Part shown: piece by piece, positions 23,262-29,425 of the stretch
How positions within the stretch are numbered: the stretch's first letter is position 1
How the letters are laid out: each line of letters opens with the position of its first letter
IMG/VR virus record: IMGVR_UViG_3300032291_000616
Coordinates: 1-55,601 of that record
Length of the DNA stretch: 55,601 nt
Origin: a virus
Direction: 5' to 3' (one strand)
Notes under the pieces: generated by a model
Told to the model about the DNA's origin: nothing
The model's database searches: none
The model's input: only the letters and a program-made list of their open reading frames with translations
Program-made: the position numbers and the translations under genes

Positions 23262-23682
23262 AGTGCATTACCTCTTCAATTCGCTGTTGTGCCACTTTCA
23301 AGCGCTCGTTGTCCTCATCGGTCAACTTCCTGCCTTTACGCAGGTCGCTGGCGCAGATGCTGACCACCAGTGCCTCGAACGCAAGGATGCGGATGAGGTC
23401 GCTGGCGTAGAACGCGGGTTTGAGTTTTGGTTTGCCCTCGATGGGGTAATCGCGGCGTTTGTTGTCTGGCGGGAACAGGTCGGTCATGTCCATGCCCAAT
23501 GCCTGCACCACGCTCAAGGTCTCACATCCTGCAAAGCAGTGCAAGAGAACCCGGCCATCGTCTGCCTCGCGGATCGCAAGGGACGGGCCTTTGTCGTTGT
23601 GTGCAGGACAGCAGGCAGTCCATGAGCCGTTGCGGCCCTTGACTTTTTGAAGTCGCGACAACATGACCTCGACAGGGGTCAT
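23248..23682 (-). CDS. Primase zinc-finger protein without TOPRIM domain
   Basis: 144 aa. The segment CCPAHNDKGPSL (residues 24-35) and LHCFAGC (47-53) form the CHC2-type zinc site of DnaG-like primases. Nothing resembling a TOPRIM/RNA-polymerase core follows; instead a short helical tail ends the protein. It may be a reduced primase half that recognises template and helps the neighbouring helicase or the host DnaG. It overlaps the helicase start by 14 bases and the DUF1376 gene by four. Confidence 0.8.
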   Translation of the reverse strand: MTPVEVMLSRLQKVKGRNGSWTACCPAHNDKGPSLAIREADDGRVLLHCFAGCETLSVVQALGMDMTDLFPPDNKRRDYPIEGKPKLKPAFYASDLIRILAFEALVVSICASDLRKGRKLTDEDNERLKVAQQRIEEVMHYANV

Positions 23683-24326
23683 ATCACTCTCCGGCCCTGA
23701 GCCACAGCCTGCTCGGGGAAGTAGTCGTCCTCCCAGCGGCGCTGGTTGATGTACGTCATCGGGGCAGGCTCAAAACCACCAAGCCACTGCTCTGAGGTCT
23801 TCAGGTCGTTGACGTTGTTGATGATGACTTCGGCCACCTGATCGAGGTTGTGCTTTTCCCACTTCGCCAACACAGCGGCCTTGCCGACCTTGCGTTTTGA
23901 CGCAGGCCATGCGGCCCAAAATTCTTCAAAGCGTGCCGCCGACAATGTATTTATATTCTTATTCTTATTCTTCTTAGGGTTCGTGTTCGGTTTCGGTTCG
24001 GTTACCGATTCGGTTTTCTTCGGCCTGCCGCCTCGCTTCCCGAGGGATCGGTTTGTCTCGACTTGATGCTGATATTTCGCTATTTCAGCATCACAACGTG
24101 CGTTTCGATACCCCTCTTCGGTACGTTCGAAAAATTCCCCCAAAACCGATTCGGTAATGTCCAAATCGAGGCGGATTTTGCGGGCCACCATCGTGGCATC
24201 GAGCGGGATCGGAGCCTCACTCATGTAGTACAAGTCGAGCAGGCGACGGTACGCGAGGTCTTCGGCGTCTGACAGGTGCGTTGTGTGGGTGATGTAGTCC
24301 CCGAGATGGAATTTGTACCAAATCAC
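23679..24326 (-). CDS. DUF1376 (YdaU-like) replication protein
   Basis: 215 aa. MIWYKFHLGDYITHTTHLSD, AEDLAYRRLLDLYYMSEAPIP and DLDITESVLGEFFERTEEGY define the DUF1376 domain, which looks like a winged helix and is common at the start of phage replication blocks. A basic Asn/Lys-rich linker (NTNPKKNKNKN, about residues 115-128) separates it from a C-terminal helical part with FWAAWPASKRKVGK. GTG start at 24326 overlaps the regulator stop (GTGA). A role in origin recognition or helicase loading is inferred. Confidence 0.82.
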   Translation of the reverse strand: MIWYKFHLGDYITHTTHLSDAEDLAYRRLLDLYYMSEAPIPLDATMVARKIRLDLDITESVLGEFFERTEEGYRNARCDAEIAKYQHQVETNRSLGKRGGRPKKTESVTEPKPNTNPKKNKNKNINTLSAARFEEFWAAWPASKRKVGKAAVLAKWEKHNLDQVAEVIINNVNDLKTSEQWLGGFEPAPMTYINQRRWEDDYFPEQAVAQGRRVI

Positions 24327-24532
24327 TTGATCTCTCCAAAAAGGTCTGGCCGAAGCGTCTTGCGCTTAACCTTTCCGTTGGTAAATTTCTCGATCATCAG
24401 AGCGAGACCGGCACTGGGAACCTCACGGCCCGAGACGATGAGAGACATCCACGTCTTGCTCACCCCCAGTTTGTTCGCGAGTTCGATCTTCGAACCGCGT
24501 GGTTTATCTCGGAAATACTCTTCAAGTGTCAT
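24323..24532 (-). CDS. Cro/YdaS-like HTH regulator
   Basis: 69 aa. PRGSKIELANKLGVSKTWMS (residues 11-30) is a classic helix-turn-helix, and VPSAGLALMIEKFTNGKV continues as in YdaS/Cro-type proteins. It is the first gene of the leftward operon, behind AGGAGG, and faces the rightward operon across a divergent promoter region carrying GTTTAA boxes. It is the best candidate to bind those boxes. No integrase is present, so it probably times expression and does not maintain lysogeny. Confidence 0.82.
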   Translation of the reverse strand: MTLEEYFRDKPRGSKIELANKLGVSKTWMSLIVSGREVPSAGLALMIEKFTNGKVKRKTLRPDLFGEIK

Positions 24533-24558
24533 CTGACCTCCTGTGTTGGTTTAAGTGG

Positions 24559-24586
24559 ATCATACACCAAGCAAAAATAAATGCAA
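24559..24586 (-). promoter_or_regulatory. Leftward early promoter
   Basis: TTGCAT (24581-24586), 16-base spacer, TATGAT (24559-24564) on the minus strand, followed by CTTAAACC (24548-24555) in the early transcribed leader and AGGAGG before the HTH gene. Confidence 0.7.
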
Positions 24587-24591
24587 GGGGG

Positions 24592-24620
24592 TTGTATGTC
24601 AGGGTTAAACGTGCTACAGT
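24592..24620 (+). promoter_or_regulatory. Rightward early promoter
   Basis: TTGTAT (24592-24597), 17-base spacer, TACAGT (24615-24620). The spacer contains GGTTAAAC, one arm of the operator at 24603-24636, so a bound regulator would block polymerase. Confidence 0.7.
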
Positions 24621-24636
24621 TGAGCCTTGTTTAACC
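24603..24636. promoter_or_regulatory. Inverted-repeat operator of the divergent switch
   Basis: GGTTAAAC (24603-24610) and GTTTAACC (24629-24636) are exact reverse complements 18 bases apart, spanning the rightward -10 and transcription start. Half-sites of the same type recur at 14.7, 16.2, 17.2 and 18.5 kb. Confidence 0.6.
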
Positions 24637-24648
24637 TGAAAGCGAATT

Positions 24649-24825
24649 ATGCACGACGAAGGTGAAGCACATCAAGCGATGCTTGAACGAATGCAAATGC
24701 TCGAGGAAGCCCTTCACCGGGCCGAGACGGGCGTTGCTACCGAAGACGACTGGAGCGTCATCCGCTTTGAGTGCGGTGCGCCCAGAAGTCAAACTTTGAA
24801 ACCTGAAATTGAATGGAGTGAATGA
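24649..24825 (+). CDS. Small early protein (58 aa)
   Basis: 58 aa, MHDEGEAHQAMLERMQMLEE..., an acidic amphipathic helix followed by ATEDDWSVIRFECG. First gene of the rightward operon, with leader GAAAGCGAATT ATG and no AGGAGG. Its TGA overlaps the next ATG. The coding call rests on this overlap and on the shared leader. Function unknown. Confidence 0.6.
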   Translation: MHDEGEAHQAMLERMQMLEEALHRAETGVATEDDWSVIRFECGAPRSQTLKPEIEWSE

Positions 24826-25487
24826 TGGCTTTGATAGCGAAAGAAAGCGGCGGTGGAAGTTTTACCCCTGTGCCGCAGGGTATGCACCTCGCACGGTGCT
24901 ACAGGGTGGTTGATCTGGGCACCCAGAAGTCCGAGTACCTTGGAACCGTGAAGCACCTGCCAAAGGTGATGTTGCAGTTTGAAGTTCATGGCGAGGATGA
25001 GAACGGCAAAAAAATCGAAACGGCCAAAGGTGAGCCAATGTCGATCAGCAAGAACTTCACGCTGTCGTTGGCTGAGAAAGCCACCCTCCGCAAAGACTTG
25101 CAGACATGGCGTGGTCGTGAGTTCACCGCAGAAGAACTGCGCGGGTTCGAACTCAAAAACGTGTTGGGTGCATGGGCAATGATCTCCGTGATCAAAGCCG
25201 CCGGTACCAACGGCAAGGAGTACACCAACATTGCGGCAATCATGGCCGTGCCACCAGCCATCAAGAAGGCGGGTCTGCCAGAGGGCTTCAACGCTCTTGG
25301 CATCTTCTCGATTGATGAGCCTGACATGACCATGTTCGACACCTTCAGCGATGGCCTGAAGCAAAAAATTCAGGGTTCGCCTGAATGGCAAAACCGCTCT
25401 GGCGGTGATGCACAACGCCAGACTGGCGGTCAATCGAACGGAGGCGGCTCCGGCTTTGACGACATGGATGACGACATTCCTTTTTAA
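24822..25487 (+). CDS. Single-stranded DNA-binding-like protein
   Basis: 221 aa. The first 160 residues are a mostly beta body with KVMLQFEVHGEDENGKKIE and FTLSLAEKATLRKDLQTWRG, a form I associate with phage SSB-like replication proteins. The C-terminus is a Gly/Gln/Ser linker followed by the acidic tip DDMDDDIPF, which strongly recalls the bacterial SSB tip (DDDIPF) that recruits repair and replication proteins. It should protect ssDNA and link the nuclease at 27954 to host factors. Confidence 0.72.
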   Translation: MMALIAKESGGGSFTPVPQGMHLARCYRVVDLGTQKSEYLGTVKHLPKVMLQFEVHGEDENGKKIETAKGEPMSISKNFTLSLAEKATLRKDLQTWRGREFTAEELRGFELKNVLGAWAMISVIKAAGTNGKEYTNIAAIMAVPPAIKKAGLPEGFNALGIFSIDEPDMTMFDTFSDGLKQKIQGSPEWQNRSGGDAQRQTGGQSNGGGSGFDDMDDDIPF

Positions 25488-25500
25488 TCTGGAGCAATAA

Positions 25501-25836
25501 ATGACTGCACGTTCTTTCAATGACACCATTGTGGCCCTGCGCTACGGCACCCTGCACGACGATCTGTCGACCGAGTTGAACAATCTTGTCGCCAAGGTTG
25601 CCAACACCATGAAGGGCGGCGAACTCGTTCTCAAACTCAAACTGAAGCCCGGTAAAGGCGGTCAGATTGAGATTGTTGACGACATCGTTGTCAAGGCACC
25701 CAAAGAAGAGAAGGGCACCTCGATCATGTTCGCAACACCTGAAGGCAACCTCACTCGCGAAGACCCCCGCCAAATGCAGATTGAAGGTCTGCGCTCGGTG
25801 GACATGGAAACTGGTGAACTCAAGAAGGTGGGCTGA
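25501..25836 (+). CDS. Conserved early protein (111 aa)
   Basis: 111 aa, MTARSFNDTIVALRYGTLHD.... The pattern LSTELNNLVAKVANTMKGGELVLKLKLKPGKGGQ suggests a helix followed by a basic beta hairpin. It lies between the SSB-like gene and DUF2303 with short gaps, an arrangement seen in phage recombination/replication blocks. Function unknown. GGAGCAATAA precedes the ATG. Confidence 0.7.
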   Translation: MTARSFNDTIVALRYGTLHDDLSTELNNLVAKVANTMKGGELVLKLKLKPGKGGQIEIVDDIVVKAPKEEKGTSIMFATPEGNLTREDPRQMQIEGLRSVDMETGELKKVG

Positions 25837-25838
25837 TC

Positions 25839-26669
25839 ATGGCGTACGACGACGACACCCCCATCCACGACACTGAAGCGGCGCTGATCGCTGGTCAAAA
25901 CCTTGGTGATGCAAAGATCATCAACGGCCACCCTTATGCCATCGTGCCCGAAGGTTCAGCCTTCCGTGACCTCGAGGAACTGCTGACTGCGCCTCTGCGC
26001 CGCAAGGGGAATACCTCCCTGCGCGATGCTGAGTCGTTCTGCCGGTTTGTCTCCCAAGAGACCACCTCCAGCACTCGCATCTACGGCAACATCAAAGAAG
26101 GGCGCTTCCGTGCGGTCTTCAATGACAACCGTGGCGGCGAAGAAGAGGGTCTGCCTATCGCTGGCTGGCGCGACTACACCGCGACCTACACCTGCCCCCA
26201 ATCTGTTGAGTGGGCAACGTGGAAGGCCAAGAGCGGTCACCAAATGAATCAGGTGGCATTTGCCCAGTTCATCGAAGACAACTTGCCGGACATCGCCCAG
26301 CCGCCTGCGGCTGAGATGCTGGAGGTGTCGCGCACTCTCGAGGCGAAAAAGAAAGTCAACTTCGCGCAGGGCATTCGCTTGTCGAACGGCCAAAACGAAC
26401 TGACCTACGAAGAGCAGGTTGAGGGCACCGCAGGCAAAGGGAAGTTCAAGATTCCCGAAGAGTTCACCATCGGCATCCCGGTGCTAGAAGGTGGCCTGCG
26501 TTACGCGGTGCAGTGTCGTCTGCGCTATCGCATCGCTGATGGCGGTCAACTGACCATGTGGTACGAGATCATTCGTGCCCACAAGATCATGGAAGACGCC
26601 ATCAATGCGGTGTGGAAAGACATCGAAGAGAACACCGGCAAGAAAATTTTCAACGGCGACCCCGCCTAA
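25839..26669 (+). CDS. DUF2303 (YfdQ-like) protein
   Basis: 276 aa. YAIVPEGSAFRDLEELL, FCRFVSQETTSSTRIYGN, AVFNDNRGGEEEGLPIAGWRDY, QVAFAQFIEDNLPDIAQP and the closing RYRIADGGQLTMWYEIIRAH follow the DUF2303 family (E. coli prophage YfdQ). Family function is unknown, though it travels with phage recombination genes. The start is two bases after the preceding stop. Confidence 0.85.
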   Translation: MAYDDDTPIHDTEAALIAGQNLGDAKIINGHPYAIVPEGSAFRDLEELLTAPLRRKGNTSLRDAESFCRFVSQETTSSTRIYGNIKEGRFRAVFNDNRGGEEEGLPIAGWRDYTATYTCPQSVEWATWKAKSGHQMNQVAFAQFIEDNLPDIAQPPAAEMLEVSRTLEAKKKVNFAQGIRLSNGQNELTYEEQVEGTAGKGKFKIPEEFTIGIPVLEGGLRYAVQCRLRYRIADGGQLTMWYEIIRAHKIMEDAINAVWKDIEENTGKKIFNGDPA

Positions 26670-26685
26670 AAAAAGGAGAGCGGCA

Positions 26686-27054
26686 ATGGAAAACAAAGTG
26701 ACCCTCGAGTCCATCGTGCAAAAGATCGTCGGCGAGATGTACATCGTCCTGCCAGACGGTCGCACCACAGTTTGTATGCTGACCATGAAGAACGGCTACA
26801 CCATCAAAGGTCTGTCGGCCTGCGTGGATGCATCGAACTTCGACATGAACATCGGTCGCAAGATCGCGTTCGAAGACGCCATCCGGCAAATCTGGCCCCT
26901 TGAAGGCTACCTGCTGGCCGAGCGCCTCTTCTGGGAGCGTGCAGTGCCCGTGGCCTCAAACCCGCCTGAAGCACCTAAAAAAGTCCACTGGACTCAGACC
27001 CCTGAAGGCAAGAAAAAAATGGCCGCACGCAAGCGCAAAGGGGCAGGCAAATGA
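26686..27054 (+). CDS. Phage Gp49-family protein
   Basis: 122 aa. The segment NGYTIKGLSACVDASNFDMN followed by IGRKIAFEDAIRQIWPLEGYLL is the signature of the phage Gp49-like family (PF13876), of unknown function and common in early regions. The tail is basic (KKKMAARKRKGAGK), compatible with nucleic-acid binding. ATG at 26686 follows AAAAAGGAGAGCGGCA, a leader identical to that of the 20270 microprotein. Confidence 0.85.
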   Translation: MENKVTLESIVQKIVGEMYIVLPDGRTTVCMLTMKNGYTIKGLSACVDASNFDMNIGRKIAFEDAIRQIWPLEGYLLAERLFWERAVPVASNPPEAPKKVHWTQTPEGKKKMAARKRKGAGK

Positions 27055-27578
27055 AACGCTACCTCGGAACCAAGGAAATCAATGCCCGCCCCATGAGCCG
27101 TCAGGAATACAACGTCCTGCGCGGCTGGGAACTGCCATCGAATGAGAATGGCGCTGACCCCGGCTACCTCGTCGAATATCTCGACGGCGGATCACCAAAC
27201 CATCCTGACTTTCAGGGCTACATCTCGTGGTCGCCCGTTGGGGTGTTTGAGCGGGCCTACAAGCCTACCGACGGCATGACCTTCGGTTTGGCCCTCGAGT
27301 GCCTCAAACGTGGCCTCAAAGTGGCGCGGAAGGGCTGGAATGGCAAGGGGATGTGGCTATCCCTTTCTGGCGATGGATTCGCTGGCGAGACGCCACTGGT
27401 GCGCTACGTCGACCACGACAAGTTCTGGTCGAAGAACAACAGCGACTTCGCTGTCGAACAGGGTGGCTGTGCCAAAGTGTTGCCATGCATCACCATGAAA
27501 ACCGCAGACGACTGCATCCTCATGGGTTGGCTTGCATCTCAGTCCGATATGTTGGCTGAAGATTGGGTGGTGGTGTGA
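27051..27578 (+). CDS. Tad2-type (DUF2829) anti-Thoeris protein with N-terminal domain
   Basis: 175 aa in two parts. Residues 1-71 (KRYLGTKEINARPMSRQEYN...GYISWSPVGVFERAY) form a widespread phage domain of unknown role. Residues 76-175 match DUF2829: MTFGLALECLKRGLKVARKG, WNGKGMWL, LPCITMKTADD and MGWLASQSDMLAEDW. Thoeris anti-defence 2 (Tad2) proteins, which sequester the gcADPR signal made by Thoeris, belong to DUF2829. The signature residues are intact. Early expression in this operon fits a counter-defence role. Activity of this homologue is an inference. Confidence 0.85.
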   Translation: MKRYLGTKEINARPMSRQEYNVLRGWELPSNENGADPGYLVEYLDGGSPNHPDFQGYISWSPVGVFERAYKPTDGMTFGLALECLKRGLKVARKGWNGKGMWLSLSGDGFAGETPLVRYVDHDKFWSKNNSDFAVEQGGCAKVLPCITMKTADDCILMGWLASQSDMLAEDWVVV

Positions 27579-27745
27579 TGGACAGCATCGGCGGACTTCT
27601 GTTTGTCGCGTGGATCGGCCTTGCATGGCTGACCCATGTGATCACCTGCATCAGTGCTGGCAAGTGGCTCTTTCTGCTTGCTGGTGCCATCTTCTTCCCC
27701 ATCGGTTGCGTGCATGGCACCGGTGTTTGGTTTGGGATGTTCTGA
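27578..27745 (+). CDS. Two-span membrane microprotein (55 aa)
   Basis: 55 aa, MDSIGGLLFVAWIGLAWLTH..., with two hydrophobic helices separated by CISAGKW and ending HGTGVWFGMF. ATG overlaps the Tad2-fusion stop by one base and its own stop overlaps the next ATG. It is an early membrane protein; holin function is unlikely because the lysis genes sit at 44.6-46.2 kb. Confidence 0.65.
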   Translation: MDSIGGLLFVAWIGLAWLTHVITCISAGKWLFLLAGAIFFPIGCVHGTGVWFGMF

Positions 27746-27957
27746 TGAAACCAACACCAAAACTGCGCTTTGTGCGCCGCGCTGTGCCAGACAAGACCTT
27801 TGGCGAAAACATCTCTGTCTACAAGCACATCCTCCAGCAATGGTGGGAAGACCCTAGTGTTGTACTGGCCGTGGTTCGGATCGGGCCAAACGGAATACCA
27901 ATCAACGAACACCCCGGTGAATGGCGCGACATACCAATTGAAGAGGAGAACACATGA
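27745..27957 (+). CDS. Small hypothetical protein (70 aa)
   Basis: 70 aa starting MKPTPKLRFVRRAVPDKTFG; ATG at 27745 overlaps the membrane protein stop by one base. Pattern VLAVVRIGPNGIPINEHPGEWRDIP suggests a compact beta unit. Function unknown. Confidence 0.65.
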   Translation: MKPTPKLRFVRRAVPDKTFGENISVYKHILQQWWEDPSVVLAVVRIGPNGIPINEHPGEWRDIPIEEENT

Positions 27958-28715
27958 GCATCACAGCAAAAGAGCCTCGCGCAAGCGAGAGCAACCACTG
28001 GTACACCCGCGACGGCGTGCCACGCTACACCGTGATCGGTGCGAACGGCAAGGAGCGCAACACCACCCTGCGTGACGCCCGCAAAGAGAGTCTGGTGCCC
28101 TCGGTCACCACGGTTCTCAACGTGGCCGCAAAGCCTGCTTTGAACCAGTGGCTACAGCGTCAGGTGCTGTTGGCCGCACTCACCCTGCCACGTCGCACCG
28201 ATGAGCCGGAGGATGATTGGATAGCCCGCATCATGGACGACTCGAAAGAGCAAGGACGCGCCGCCGCCGACCTCGGTACGGACATCCACGCTTCGATCCA
28301 GTCGTTCTATGAAGGCGTGCAGGCCGAGCGCCATCAGGAACACGTCCAAGGTTGCGTGGCCGCGTTGCAGACCCACTTTGGTCATCAAGGCTGGATCGCC
28401 GAGCGTGCATTCGCTCACGAGATTGGCTTCGGTGGCAAGGTTGACTTGCACGCACAAAACATCGTGGCCGACGTCAAGACCAAGGACTTCACCGACCCCG
28501 ACAAGATCGATGCGTACGACGACCACCTCATGCAGTTGTCGGCCTACCGCGTTGGTCTGGGGATGCCCACAGCACGTTGCGCGAACGTCTTCGTCTCACG
28601 CAGTGTGCCCGGTCTGGTAAAAATCATCGAGTGGGATCAAGAAGACCTCGAGCGCGGGTGGCAGATGTTTCATGCACTGCTCACCTTTTGGCAAACAAAA
28701 AACAAGCACAAGTGA
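27954..28715 (+). CDS. RecB-family (PD-(D/E)XK) exonuclease
   Basis: 253 aa. The motif set of RecB/Cas4-like nucleases is visible: LGTDIHASIQ (His112), Glu150 in WIAERAF, GGKVDLHA (Asp164), VADVKTKDF (Asp173, Lys175) and HLMQLSAY (Gln194, Tyr198). It should digest or resect DNA, probably supplying 3' ends for annealing with the SSB-like protein at 24822. There is no Red-beta or RecT gene visible, so the partner could be a host protein or an unrecognised early gene. Confidence 0.82.
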   Translation: MSITAKEPRASESNHWYTRDGVPRYTVIGANGKERNTTLRDARKESLVPSVTTVLNVAAKPALNQWLQRQVLLAALTLPRRTDEPEDDWIARIMDDSKEQGRAAADLGTDIHASIQSFYEGVQAERHQEHVQGCVAALQTHFGHQGWIAERAFAHEIGFGGKVDLHAQNIVADVKTKDFTDPDKIDAYDDHLMQLSAYRVGLGMPTARCANVFVSRSVPGLVKIIEWDQEDLERGWQMFHALLTFWQTKNKHK

Positions 28716-28717
28716 TC

Positions 28718-28930
28718 ATGGAACAAGTCAAGGCATTCAAAACCAGTGACGGCACATTGTTTGACACCGCTGAACAGGCTGAAAAACACGAGATGTTTCT
28801 CAAGCACTCGAACGTGGTCGAGGAATTCCTTGACAGCGAACTCAGCCCTTACAGCGGGCCACAACGTGTGATCGCACGCAACTCAATCATCAACTGGGAA
28901 CTCTGGAAGACAAAAAATGGAAATCAGTGA
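28718..28930 (+). CDS. Small hypothetical protein (70 aa)
   Basis: 70 aa starting MEQVKAFKTSDGTLFDTAEQ; ATG at 28718, two bases after the nuclease stop. KTSDGTLFDTAEQAEKHEMFL is a short segment often seen in phage proteins of this size. Function unknown. Confidence 0.7.
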   Translation: MEQVKAFKTSDGTLFDTAEQAEKHEMFLKHSNVVEEFLDSELSPYSGPQRVIARNSIINWELWKTKNGNQ

Positions 28931-29141
28931 AGAACTCGTCAAGCAAATCTTCTTTCAAAGCGACCGTCCCCGCAAGGATGCGGTGCTGGCCGATGAAGTC
29001 GACATCGTGCAGTTCGCCAATAATGTGATCGCGGTCACCCGCTCCGAGATCGCAAAGGCCGAACACCAGCGGTGCGTGAAGATCGTCAATGACATGAACC
29101 CCGAGGTCGCCCGCGCCCTCAACAATCAGAGACCAAAATGA
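28917..29141 (+). CDS. Small helical protein (74 aa)
   Basis: 74 aa, MEISEELVKQIFFQSDRPRK..., helical with VDIVQFANNVIAVTRSEIAKAEHQ. It overlaps the previous gene by 14 bases and the next by four. Function unknown. Confidence 0.65.
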   Translation: MEISEELVKQIFFQSDRPRKDAVLADEVDIVQFANNVIAVTRSEIAKAEHQRCVKIVNDMNPEVARALNNQRPK

Positions 29142-29371
29142 TCCTGTATCAAGCCCTCTCGAAAGACGCTGACGGCAACCTTGAGATCGATATGAAGGTG
29201 CTACACCAGATGGCACACGCATACGACGAGGGAGCCAAGAGCGATGAATGCCTGCTGGCAAAGTTCATCGTCTCAGCGTTCCAGTGTGGGTTTGATGCTG
29301 GCGTTGCGGAGGCCGAAGAGAATCATCGCAGGACGGCTGTCTTGATGATGTGTACCGGAGGCACCGCATAA
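29138..29371 (+). CDS. Last gene of rightward operon (77 aa)
   Basis: 77 aa, MILYQALSKDADGNLEIDMK..., with helices (LHQMAHAYDEGAKSDE, FQCGFDAGVAEAEENHRR). Its TAA forms part of the A-tract that, read leftward, is the U-tract of the late-operon terminator. Function unknown. Confidence 0.65.
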   Translation: MILYQALSKDADGNLEIDMKVLHQMAHAYDEGAKSDECLLAKFIVSAFQCGFDAGVAEAEENHRRTAVLMMCTGGTA

Positions 29372-29394
29372 AAAAAGACCCCGCCGAAGCGGGG
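29370..29394 (-). terminator. Terminator closing the late operon
   Basis: Leftward RNA: six-base-pair CCCCGC/GCGGGG stem (29379-29394) with a TTCG loop, then GTC and seven Us. It lies 31 bases past the last late gene and at the convergence with the rightward operon. On the plus strand there is no T-run, so it works mainly for the late transcript. Confidence 0.85.
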
Positions 29395-29425
29395 CCAAGA
29401 GGAGAGCGGCAACTGCTCCTAAACT

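Noticed and set aside
24789-25529. Minus ORF of 246 codons opposite the SSB-like gene
   Set aside because: Antisense shadow; the plus-strand product has a clear SSB-type tail and correct operon direction.
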